Origin: an uncultured Clostridia bacterium
GTDB taxonomy: Bacteria; Bacillota; Clostridia; Christensenellales; UBA1242
NCBI GenBank assembly: GCA_905236445.1
Contig: CAJOPQ010000067.1
Coordinates: 1-26,275, forward strand
Length of the DNA: 26,275 nt
Direction: 5' to 3'
The notes under the pieces were generated by a model that saw only the letters and a list, made by a program, of their open reading frames with translations, was not told the origin of the DNA and did no database searches. Below are positions 14,244 to 20,819 of the stretch, one piece after another. Position numbers and translations under genes: made by a program. Positions within the stretch are counted from its first letter, which is position 1; each line of letters begins with the position of its first letter.

Positions 14244-14393
14244 ATGAGAGAAACTATTACTTTGGAATGCACAGAGTGCAAGAGAAGAAATTATACTACT
14301 GAGAAGAACAAAAAGAATGATCCAGATAGAATAACAGTTAATAAATATTGCAGTTTTTGCAAGAAACATACTACTCACAAAGAGACTAAGTAA
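14244..14393 (+). CDS. rpmG: 50S ribosomal protein L33
   Basis: A 49-residue protein, easily missed for its size. It reads MRETITLECTECKRRNYTT and ends with CSFCKKHTTHKETK. The two pairs of cysteines, CTEC and CSFC, are the zinc-binding form of L33, and NKKNDPDRI in between is family-typical. AAGGAGA lies ten bases before ATG 14244. Its place just before secE-nusG is the common Firmicute arrangement, though the tRNA-Trp often found between rpmG and secE is absent: only 23 bases separate them. Confidence 0.96.
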   Translation: MRETITLECTECKRRNYTTEKNKKNDPDRITVNKYCSFCKKHTTHKETK

Positions 14394-14416
14394 TAATAAC
14401 TTGTAAGGAGTCTATA

Positions 14417-14737
14417 ATGGCTAAAAATAAGAATAAAAATGTTGAAAGCAATGTTGATAACAAAGAAGTTGCTACAACAACCAAAACAAAAGATGTAAAG
14501 GCTAAAGACGCAAAAGCTAAAGATGCCAAAAAGGCAAAGAAGCAGAAGTCTGATAAGAAAGGTGTAGGACAGAAGTCAAAAGAGTTGTATAGCGAATTGA
14601 AGAAAGTATCTTGGCCATCATTTGGCAAAGTCGTAAAGACAACTGGTGTGGTTATATTACTTGTTGCTATATGCACACTACTTCTTTTTGGCGCCGACAG
14701 ATTGTTCTATTGGATATTTAGCTTATTAATGGGCTAG
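14417..14737 (+). CDS. secE: Preprotein translocase subunit SecE with long basic N-terminus
   Basis: SecE clamps SecY in the Sec protein-export channel. The conserved core is at the C-terminal half: ELKKVSWPS (60-68) as the amphipathic cytoplasmic helix, then a single membrane segment (about 76-100). Gram-positive SecE is usually about 60-70 residues; this one has 106 because of an added N-terminal region of about 50 residues with 19 lysines and repeated KAKDA units. The start ATG 14417 has AAGGAG seven bases upstream, so the extension is translated. It lies between rpmG and nusG as usual. Confidence 0.95.
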   Translation: MAKNKNKNVESNVDNKEVATTTKTKDVKAKDAKAKDAKKAKKQKSDKKGVGQKSKELYSELKKVSWPSFGKVVKTTGVVILLVAICTLLLFGADRLFYWIFSLLMG

Positions 14738-14833
14738 GTCCGTATATCTTAAAAATCTATAAAAGGAAATAAGTTCTATAAGGAAATTATGTCGATATAA
14801 TTTTCTTTGAAAAACTTGAATTGTAGAAAGAGT

Positions 14834-15502
14834 ATGAACGAAGAGAAAAATATAGATAATCAAGTTGTTGAGACTGAGGTCGAGAAGGAAGAAGTTAGCA
14901 ACGAAGTTGTACAAGACAATTCGCAAGAACAACACTTGAGTCCAGAGCAAGAAGAATTGCAAAGGCAAATAGAGGAAGCTAAGAAAGATGCGAAATGGTA
15001 CGTTCTTCACACTTTCTCCGGATATGAGAATGTCGCAAAAGAGAACTTGGAGATTGTAATTGCGAAATACAATCTACAACTAAGAATCTTTGATATTGTT
15101 ATTCCTATGGAAGACGTTGTCGAGGAGAAAAATGGCAAGAGAAAGATTGTTACAAGAAAGTTGATGCCGGGATATATCTTAGTTAAGATGATATATGGAG
15201 ATGATATTTGGCATGCAGTTACAAGAACTAGAGGAATTACAGGTTTCGTTGGTCCTAAGGGAAGACCACTACATCTAGGCGAAGATGAAGTAAGAAAGAT
15301 GCATCTAGAGAAAGTTGTGGTAGTTAATACTAACTTGCAAGTTGGCTCTAAGGTTGAGATCTTAGACGGAGCTCTTAGTGGATTTGTTGGTACAATCACT
15401 GGTATAGAGGAAAATACTAACAAGTGCCGTGTAGTTGTAGAGATGTTCGGCAGAGAGACTCCTGTAGATGTGTCTCTAGACCAAGTAAAAGAACTTGATT
15501 AA
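14834..15502 (+). CDS. nusG: Transcription termination/antitermination factor NusG with acidic N-terminal extension
   Basis: NusG binds RNA polymerase and links it to Rho or the ribosome. The NGN domain starts at about 54 (KWYVLHTFSGYENVAKENLE) and includes the MPGYILVKM and RGITGFVGPKGRP segments. The KOW domain follows at about 170-222 (GSKVEILDGALSGFVGTI). At 222 residues it is longer than the usual 175 or so, because about 52 residues rich in Glu and Asp precede the NGN domain (17 acidic against 5 basic). ATG 14834 is chosen because GAAAGAG precedes it; a TTG at 14807 in the same frame has no ribosome binding site. A three-codon ORF with a better site (14789, Met-Ser-Ile-stop) lies just upstream. 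Confidence 0.95.
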   Translation: MNEEKNIDNQVVETEVEKEEVSNEVVQDNSQEQHLSPEQEELQRQIEEAKKDAKWYVLHTFSGYENVAKENLEIVIAKYNLQLRIFDIVIPMEDVVEEKNGKRKIVTRKLMPGYILVKMIYGDDIWHAVTRTRGITGFVGPKGRPLHLGEDEVRKMHLEKVVVVNTNLQVGSKVEILDGALSGFVGTITGIEENTNKCRVVVEMFGRETPVDVSLDQVKELD

Positions 15503-15513
15503 TACAATATGTT

Positions 15514-15552
15514 TGCCCAATTATGTTTTTGATTAATTTTGGTTTTTGGGCA
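15514..15552 (+). promoter_or_regulatory. Hairpin region between nusG and rplK, possible weak attenuator
   Basis: TGCCCAA (15514-15520) can pair with TTGGGCA (15546-15552). Alternatively CCAATTA pairs with the TAATTTTGG inside, which is followed by five T. The two folds exclude each other, as in partial attenuators. No clear promoter was found before rplK. Confidence 0.35.
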
Positions 15553-15618
15553 GTTAGTATTCAAAATTAATAATAGAAAATGATTGTTCACGATTCAACT
15601 CGTTAGCAATATATTAGT

Positions 15619-15693
15619 ACACTTGTCTAATTGGTTAGATGAGTGTAAGTGGGAGAAATGTAAATCTATGTAATGCATTTTGTTTATACCACA
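15619..15693 (+). promoter_or_regulatory. rplK leader: hairpin plus L1-type binding site
   Basis: A 12-bp hairpin with two G-T pairs and a TTGG loop (15619-15646) is followed at once by GTGGGAG (15649-15655), whose GTGG pairs with CCAC in ACCACA (15688-15693). GTGGGAG with a distant CCACA imitates the L1 site on 23S rRNA and is the usual place for L1 feedback on the rplK-rplA mRNA. Assignment is by motif and position. Confidence 0.6.
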
Positions 15694-15727
15694 AAGATGC
15701 CAAAGAAAATGGCAGGAGGAATACACT

Positions 15728-16156
15728 ATGGCAGAGAAGAAAGTTAATGCAGTAGTAAAATTACAATTACCAGCAGGTAAGGCAACAGCAGGTCCACCAG
15801 TAGGTTCTACACTAGGTCCTCATGGAATTAATATTCCAGCTTTCACTAAGGAATTCAATGAGAAAACAGCTAATCAAGCAGGTCTAATAATCCCAGTTGT
15901 TATTACTATCTATACTGATAGAAGTTTTACTTTTGTGCTAAAGACTCCACCAGTTGCAGTGCTTGTTAAGAAAGCTCTTGGAATTGAGAAAGGTTCTAAC
16001 AATCCAAGAAAAACTAAGGTGGCTACAATTACTAGAGCGCAAATCAGAGAAATTGCTGAGACTAAGATGCCTGACCTAAATGCTAGTAGTATAGAGAGTG
16101 CTATGAGCATGGTAGAGGGCAGTTGCAAGAGTATGGGAATTACTGTAACAGATTAA
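15728..16156 (+). CDS. rplK: 50S ribosomal protein L11
   Basis: The 142-residue product has the standard L11 features: VVKLQLPAGKATAGPPVG near the N-terminus with the family proline pair, GPHGINI, TDRSFTFVLKTPP, and a C-terminal rRNA-binding domain with the region around KGSNNPRK and VEGSCKSMGI. It binds the GTPase centre of 23S rRNA. The start is ATG 15728, with AGGAGGA eight bases upstream; the frame is open further but the extra residues do not belong to the family. It is followed by rplA across 73 bases that hold a second L1-type site. Confidence 0.98.
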   Translation: MAEKKVNAVVKLQLPAGKATAGPPVGSTLGPHGINIPAFTKEFNEKTANQAGLIIPVVITIYTDRSFTFVLKTPPVAVLVKKALGIEKGSNNPRKTKVATITRAQIREIAETKMPDLNASSIESAMSMVEGSCKSMGITVTD

Positions 16157-16168
16157 TTTGTTATAAAA

Positions 16169-16212
16169 GTGGGAGAATAAAAAATCTATATCATTTTATT
16201 CGACGAACCACA
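16169..16212 (+). promoter_or_regulatory. Second L1-type binding site, between rplK and rplA
   Basis: GTGGGAG (16169-16175) and AACCACA (16206-16212) repeat the motif pair seen before rplK and sit directly upstream of the rplA ribosome binding site (AGGAGAG at 16214). L1 bound here could block its own translation. Confidence 0.6.
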
Positions 16213-16229
16213 TAGGAGAGAGAAAGATA

Positions 16230-16910
16230 ATGAAAAGAGGTAAGAAATATTTAGAGAGTGCTAATCTAGTAGACAAGACTAAATTATATGATCTAGATAG
16301 TGCACTAGACTTAGTAGAAAAGACTGCTAAGGCGAAGTTCGATGAGACAGTAGAACTTCATGTAAAACTAGGTGTTGATGGTAGAAATGCTGATCAACAA
16401 GTTAGAGGTGTTGTAGTTTTGCCTAACGGAACTGGTAAGAAGATAAGAGTTTTGGTTATAGCAAAGGGCGACAACGCTACAATCGCAGAGCAAGCAGGTG
16501 CTGACTATGTTGGTGCTGAAGATGTTATTGCTAAGATACAAGGTGGTTGGACAGATTTCGATGCGTGCGTTACTACACCAGACATGATGCCAGCTATGGG
16601 TAGAGTTGCTAAGATTCTTGGACCAAAGGGCTTGATGCCAAATCCAAAGAGTGGCACAGTAACTACTGATGTTAAGAAAGCAATTGATGATATCAAAGCT
16701 GGTAAAGTAGAATACAGATTAGATAAAACTAACATTATTCACGTAAGAATAGGAAAAGTATCTTTTGGTAAAGAGAAGTTGAAAGAGAACTTTGGTGCAC
16801 TTATGGATGCTATTGTTAAGGCTAAGCCAGCTGCTGCTAAGGGTACTTATATCAAGAGCGTAGTTACTTCTACAACTATGGGCCCTGGTATCAGAGTAGA
16901 TTACAGATAA
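16230..16910 (+). CDS. rplA: 50S ribosomal protein L1
   Basis: The 226-residue product matches L1 throughout: KRGKKYLESANLVDKTKLYDL at the start, LPNGTGK and VLVIAKGD in the first domain, the strongly conserved ILGPKGLMPNPKSGTV stretch (about 130-145) and the ending TTMGPGIRVD. L1 binds the mobile stalk of 23S rRNA and in many bacteria represses the rplKA mRNA. ATG 16230 follows AGGAGAG. It is the last gene of the rpmG-to-rplA unit and a strong terminator follows, so rplJ and rplL are not downstream as they usually are. Confidence 0.98.
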   Translation: MKRGKKYLESANLVDKTKLYDLDSALDLVEKTAKAKFDETVELHVKLGVDGRNADQQVRGVVVLPNGTGKKIRVLVIAKGDNATIAEQAGADYVGAEDVIAKIQGGWTDFDACVTTPDMMPAMGRVAKILGPKGLMPNPKSGTVTTDVKKAIDDIKAGKVEYRLDKTNIIHVRIGKVSFGKEKLKENFGALMDAIVKAKPAAAKGTYIKSVVTSTTMGPGIRVDYR

Positions 16911-16920
16911 TGTAAAGAGA

Positions 16921-16956
16921 AAATAACTTGAGAAATTATTCAAGTTATTTTTTTTA
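16921..16956 (+). terminator. Rho-independent terminator of rplKA
   Basis: AAATAACTTGA (16921-16931) and TCAAGTTATTT (16940-16950) form an 11-bp perfect stem followed by T. Confidence 0.93.
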
Positions 16957-16995
16957 TTATAAACTTTGATATTTTCCAAATAATAAAAATAGGTT

Positions 16996-17023
16996 ATGAC
17001 ATTGTTAAAATATTTGTTATACT
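16996..17023 (+). promoter_or_regulatory. Candidate promoter of the MBG-domain lipoprotein gene
   Basis: ATGACA (16996-17001), 16 bases, TATACT (17018-17023), 30 bases before the start codon. Confidence 0.5.
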
Positions 17024-17052
17024 AATACAAAATAATTAAGTGTAGAGAGAAA

Positions 17053-19779
17053 ATGGAAAAAAGAAAAAAGCTGTTATATAGTTTAATATTGATTTTTGCT
17101 CTAACAATAATGGGAGCTTTTTTGGTTGCGTGTGATAGCGAAGTAAAAGTATCACCTCTCAGTAGGGCAATACGCGACACAAATCAAACAAATATAACAT
17201 TGACTTGGAAGTACAACAATACAGAAATTACAGGCGATTCATACAAGATAGAATATAACGGTAGAGATTTTGTCGATGATCTTGAGATTGCTTATACCTT
17301 GAATAGTACTGATTATTATATAGTAGATAAACAAAATGTATCGACTGTATTATCTCAAAATGGCAACAATACTGCTACTCCAGCAAAAACACCGGGGAAT
17401 TATACAATATCTGTCGATTTGGGTGATGAATATATCATTTCCAATCCTTCCATAGCTTTGGAAATAACGAAAGCAGATGTGGCTATTTCGTGGGAGATAG
17501 ATGGATCAGTGTTTACAGACAACCAAGCTGAATATAATGGTCAAGATTTGAAGAATTACATATCAATTAGTCTAGGCGAGAATTATGTATCAAGCGATGG
17601 GAATGTTGCATACTCTATAGAATATACTGATAGAAGTAACACAGTTTATGAAGATGTTGATAATATAAAAGATGCAGGCACATATACTTTAACATTAATA
17701 GAACAAGAAGAATGGGATAACTTGTATAATATATCTGGTGATATGTCACAAACGATAACTATTACACCTAAAACAGTTGATGTTGCTTGGGATGTAGACA
17801 ACGACTACACTAACCTTATTACTGAGGATAATGATTATGCTAGCAATAAGCAGTATAACATGTCATACTTAGGAAGAAATGTTAGTGAAAAATTATATGT
17901 TTCAACTTCAACGCCACAAATAGAAGTTGCAATAACTAAAAATAACGAAGCTGTTAATGAAGTAAAAAATGTTGGAATGTATACATTTACTGCGTCTACA
18001 GATAATCAGAATTATGCATTAACTAATACAGTAGTAAAATTAAATATTGAGTCTAGCATCAGGGGCTTGCATTGGCAAATTGATGGCGAGAATGCAGAGC
18101 TATTAACCAACGAGGCAAACGAGAGAGAGTATAGAACTAGGGGATATACTGTTAAATTGTTTTACTACGATGATGAAACTGACACAACAAAGACATATTT
18201 GACATTAAGTCAAAATGCTACTGTAACGAATGTAGGCACATATACATTAAGCAGTGATGATTCGAACGATAACGTATTTTTTGATAACAGTGAGAAATCT
18301 ATACAACTTAAGATAACAGAAAAAGAAATATGGGTTGTTGCAGATAGTTATAACAAAAATTACGCAGATGAATTAATTCCAACAATCGCTCTAACATACA
18401 AACTCTATTCTACCTATTCAGACGGCAATGGAACATTGCTTAATACTAGTGTGTATTCAGACACATTTAATATAGTATTGAAATATGTTGATGATAGTGA
18501 TAATACCTTGTCAGATGAAAATATATCTGCAGAAATTGCTGAATGGAAGTATGATGGAACAAACAACACAAAACAATTTAAAATTGTTGTAGATGATGAT
18601 TTTAGTCAAACAAACAGCAACTATACTGTGACATTTATCCCGGGAATAATGACAATAAGCCTAAAGCAAGTGACAATAACTTATTTGTTAGATGGAGTGT
18701 TCGTTGATAGCGAAGAATGGTATCAGACTCAAACAATTGATCTTGCTAGCAAAAAGGGAGAAATTGCACAATATAATCACAGAGAAGTTACATCATGGTT
18801 CGAAGTAAAATCGGTTAATGGAAGTAATGTAGTTACTGAAATTGGGGATAATCAATATTCTGTGCAAACCGATGCATCATTGAATTTGTACTATATATAC
18901 TATATTTATTATTTAAACACTGAAGATGAGGTCATTGGACAAACACAATTTGATGTACGTACTTCTACGAAATATCCAGATAGAGCAGCAGTTGCAGAAG
19001 ATGATTTGCCAACAAAGTTTGCTTATACACTTGCTGGCTGGGGAGTGCAAGGGAAGTCTAGCAAATATTATTTTGCACAGACAGACAACAATAATAGATT
19101 TGATGATGACTATGTCTTAACAAAAAGTGCCGACAGGAATGATATATATCTATGTCCATTGTTTGATCCAACTAAGTACCAGATAAAGTGTAAATATGTA
19201 ACAGATGACAATGCTCAGTTAGGTGAAGATACATTTTATTACACTATTCTCGATTATGATGCAAACAAAGTATTTACTGTAGAGCCTGATCAAGTGGAGG
19301 GTTATCAATTTGAAGGGCTATACTATAACGGAATCAAATTAGCCAACAATCAATTCACGGTTAATCAATTTATTCCTGATAGAAACAAAATTGATGATAA
19401 AGACGAAGAAGGGAAGAAAATTGTAATGTATCTAGAAGGTAGATACGAGTTATACAAATGTACTATTACAATAACGGTCAACAATAAGACTGTTTGGACT
19501 ATTGCCTGTGATAGGGATCAAAAGATCAACAAGAGGCAGATTGAGTCACTTATAGACAGAAAATTTGGTTATATATACATTATGTCTGATATTCCAGACA
19601 CTGCAAACGCATCAATTATAACTGTTAGGGTTAGTGAAATTCCACTTCTGTGGATATCTATAGGTGTAATTGTTGTAGGGGGTATAGCAGCATTTGTTAT
19701 TGTAAAGGTGGTAAGGCGAAGAAGAAATGATCTTGATCGCAAAAAGTTGGATATAATAATGAATAAACTTGATCGATGA
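17053..19779 (+). CDS. Large MBG-domain surface lipoprotein with C-terminal membrane anchor
   Basis: The 908-residue protein starts with a basic region and hydrophobic signal ending in a lipobox LVAC (Cys27). It then carries several MBG-type beta units of roughly 90-100 residues, recognisable by YNGxDLxxYIxIxL, xAGTYTLT and closing strands such as ITITPKTVDVAW. Clear copies lie within about 50-140, 142-235 and 240-335, with more diverged ones to about 535. A region near 630-720 (DEVIGQTQFDVRTSTKYPDRAAV, then LAGWG) resembles InlB B-type repeats. The protein ends with a membrane segment (about 865-887) followed by RRRR and a short basic tail. It would thus be held by both a lipid and a helix, which is unusual. 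MBG proteins are cell-surface proteins of gut bacteria, generally of unknown ligand. GAGAG lies before ATG 17053. Confidence 0.8.
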   Translation: MEKRKKLLYSLILIFALTIMGAFLVACDSEVKVSPLSRAIRDTNQTNITLTWKYNNTEITGDSYKIEYNGRDFVDDLEIAYTLNSTDYYIVDKQNVSTVLSQNGNNTATPAKTPGNYTISVDLGDEYIISNPSIALEITKADVAISWEIDGSVFTDNQAEYNGQDLKNYISISLGENYVSSDGNVAYSIEYTDRSNTVYEDVDNIKDAGTYTLTLIEQEEWDNLYNISGDMSQTITITPKTVDVAWDVDNDYTNLITEDNDYASNKQYNMSYLGRNVSEKLYVSTSTPQIEVAITKNNEAVNEVKNVGMYTFTASTDNQNYALTNTVVKLNIESSIRGLHWQIDGENAELLTNEANEREYRTRGYTVKLFYYDDETDTTKTYLTLSQNATVTNVGTYTLSSDDSNDNVFFDNSEKSIQLKITEKEIWVVADSYNKNYADELIPTIALTYKLYSTYSDGNGTLLNTSVYSDTFNIVLKYVDDSDNTLSDENISAEIAEWKYDGTNNTKQFKIVVDDDFSQTNSNYTVTFIPGIMTISLKQVTITYLLDGVFVDSEEWYQTQTIDLASKKGEIAQYNHREVTSWFEVKSVNGSNVVTEIGDNQYSVQTDASLNLYYIYYIYYLNTEDEVIGQTQFDVRTSTKYPDRAAVAEDDLPTKFAYTLAGWGVQGKSSKYYFAQTDNNNRFDDDYVLTKSADRNDIYLCPLFDPTKYQIKCKYVTDDNAQLGEDTFYYTILDYDANKVFTVEPDQVEGYQFEGLYYNGIKLANNQFTVNQFIPDRNKIDDKDEEGKKIVMYLEGRYELYKCTITITVNNKTVWTIACDRDQKINKRQIESLIDRKFGYIYIMSDIPDTANASIITVRVSEIPLLWISIGVIVVGGIAAFVIVKVVRRRRNDLDRKKLDIIMNKLDR

Positions 19780-19782
19780 TTA

Positions 19783-19850
19783 AAAAAAGAGGATAGTGTG
19801 TGATAATTAAGTGCTTTGGTGGTTAATTTCATCATTACTACCTCTTTTTT
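19783..19850 (+). terminator. Rho-independent terminator of the MBG gene
   Basis: AAAAAAGAGG (19783-19792) pairs perfectly with CCTCTTTTTT (19841-19850), extended by TAGT/ACTA inside a longer arm. Confidence 0.75.
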
Positions 19851-19852
19851 AT

Positions 19853-19897
19853 AAAAAAATCTATTAGATATTGCATGTCTAATAGATTTATTTTTTT
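19853..19897. terminator. Bidirectional terminator after the unknown minus-strand genes
   Basis: AAATCTATTAGA (19857-19868) and TCTAATAGATTT (19878-19889) make a 12-bp perfect stem with A on the left and T on the right, so it works for both strands. It ends the minus-strand block at the stop of its last gene. Confidence 0.9.
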
Positions 19898-20135
19898 ATT
19901 CTGGCTTAATTAATTTCTTTATTTCTTTCAAATTGTCTAGAGTAAAATCTTCGGAATTAAGTTCTTCATAAGCATCGGCAAAAGCTTTCTTAACTTCTGC
20001 AGAATAATCTTTCTTGCTTGCAACTTCGTTCATAATCTCAGATAGTCTAACGACCTCTTCCTTAGTTGTGAAATCAATCTCGCCGATAGTACGCTCTATA
20101 ATATCAAATTTGAAAACGTTAGTATTTTTTGCCAT
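19896..20135 (-). CDS. Small unknown acidic protein
   Basis: Not recognised. The 79-residue protein is soluble, without cysteine or membrane segment, and looks mainly helical (EEVVRLSEIMNEVASKK, EVKKAFADAYEELN, LDNLKEIKKLIKPE) after a short N-terminal strand. Its ATG at 20135 lies inside the end of the preceding gene, overlapping it by 17 bases, and a strong GGAGGGA site seven bases upstream is embedded in that gene's last codons. The two are therefore translated from one mRNA and probably act together. A small protein overlapping a larger partner recalls toxin-antitoxin or chaperone pairs, but no sequence motif supports either. Confidence 0.7.
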   Translation of the reverse strand: MAKNTNVFKFDIIERTIGEIDFTTKEEVVRLSEIMNEVASKKDYSAEVKKAFADAYEELNSEDFTLDNLKEIKKLIKPE

Positions 20136-20688
20136 AATTTATCCCTCCATATGCTAGATCAATAGATTTGACTATGTACTCATAACATTCTACTATAAAA
20201 TCTAATACATTACTATGCTTCTTGTCAAGTCCTTTTTCAAAATAATTGTCTATAATGTCATAAGCATCGCCAGTTTTTTTCAATGTTCCATAACTTAATT
20301 CTTGAGTAATATTATAATCTAATTGCAATATTTTTTTGGCGATACTATCAAGAATATCCAGTGTAACACTCAAATTTTTGGCTTCTTTTGGTTGCATAAA
20401 GCCATCTTTAATACTCTGTTGCTTAGATTTGAGAAACACCTGCAAATCTTCTATTTTACGGTCTCTAAGATATGTCTTAATTCGTCGCAAAATCGAAGTT
20501 TTGTTGTCGTAATATGTTTGGTTAGATAATGTTACACTTGATGCAAATTCGTCCATTAATTCGTCATATCTATCCATTACATATTCGCCCAACTCAAACC
20601 TTATTATGCAAAAAATATCTTTGCTTATGTTGTCAGAGAACTGATAATCAGATCTTGATAAGTAGTTGTATTTCTCGTCATTATCCAT
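20119..20688 (-). CDS. Unknown helical protein, partner of the overlapping small gene
   Basis: Not recognised. The 189-residue protein (from ATG 20688) is predicted to be almost wholly helical and soluble: RFELGEYVMDRYDELMDEF, RRIKTYLRDRKIEDLQVFLKSK, LSVTLDILDSIAKKILQ and NVLDFIVECYEYIVKSIDLAYGG. The frame is open 15 codons further to a TTG at 20733. The ATG is preferred because AGGTAGG lies just before it and the upstream codons include an A-rich run. It has its own promoter with a palindrome over the -10 box and is followed by the overlapping 79-residue gene. Confidence 0.7.
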   Translation of the reverse strand: MDNDEKYNYLSRSDYQFSDNISKDIFCIIRFELGEYVMDRYDELMDEFASSVTLSNQTYYDNKTSILRRIKTYLRDRKIEDLQVFLKSKQQSIKDGFMQPKEAKNLSVTLDILDSIAKKILQLDYNITQELSYGTLKKTGDAYDIIDNYFEKGLDKKHSNVLDFIVECYEYIVKSIDLAYGGINYGKKY

Positions 20689-20771
20689 GTTAAGCCTACC
20701 TTTTTTTTTGGAATATATTGTAAAGGTGTACAAAAGAGTTTGAAATCTAGATTGATTAGCGAAAAACTACA

Positions 20772-20805
20772 TTGATATTATATATCAAATAATTTTAGAA
20801 TTCAA
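20772..20805 (-). promoter_or_regulatory. Promoter with operator-like palindrome for the two-gene unknown operon
   Basis: On the minus strand TTGAAT (20805-20800), 17 bases, TATAAT (20782-20777). A perfect 7-bp inverted repeat, TTGATAT-TAT-ATATCAA, spans 20772-20788 and is centred on the -10 box, a suitable place for a repressor. Confidence 0.65.
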
Positions 20806-20819
20806 TACTATTTCAAAAA

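Noticed and set aside
14789..14800. Three-codon ORF (Met-Ser-Ile) with a good ribosome binding site before nusG
   Set aside because: Could couple translation into nusG, but it is too short to support as a leader peptide and no attenuator structure is linked to it.
15590..15602. GATTCAACTC as the T-arm of a tRNA
   Set aside because: No acceptor, D or anticodon arm can be formed around it; no tRNA was found in the window.
19896..20688. Toxin-antitoxin pair
   Set aside because: Overlap and palindrome fit, but neither protein shows a toxin fold motif or DNA-binding helix-turn-helix, and the order and sizes are not typical enough to claim it.
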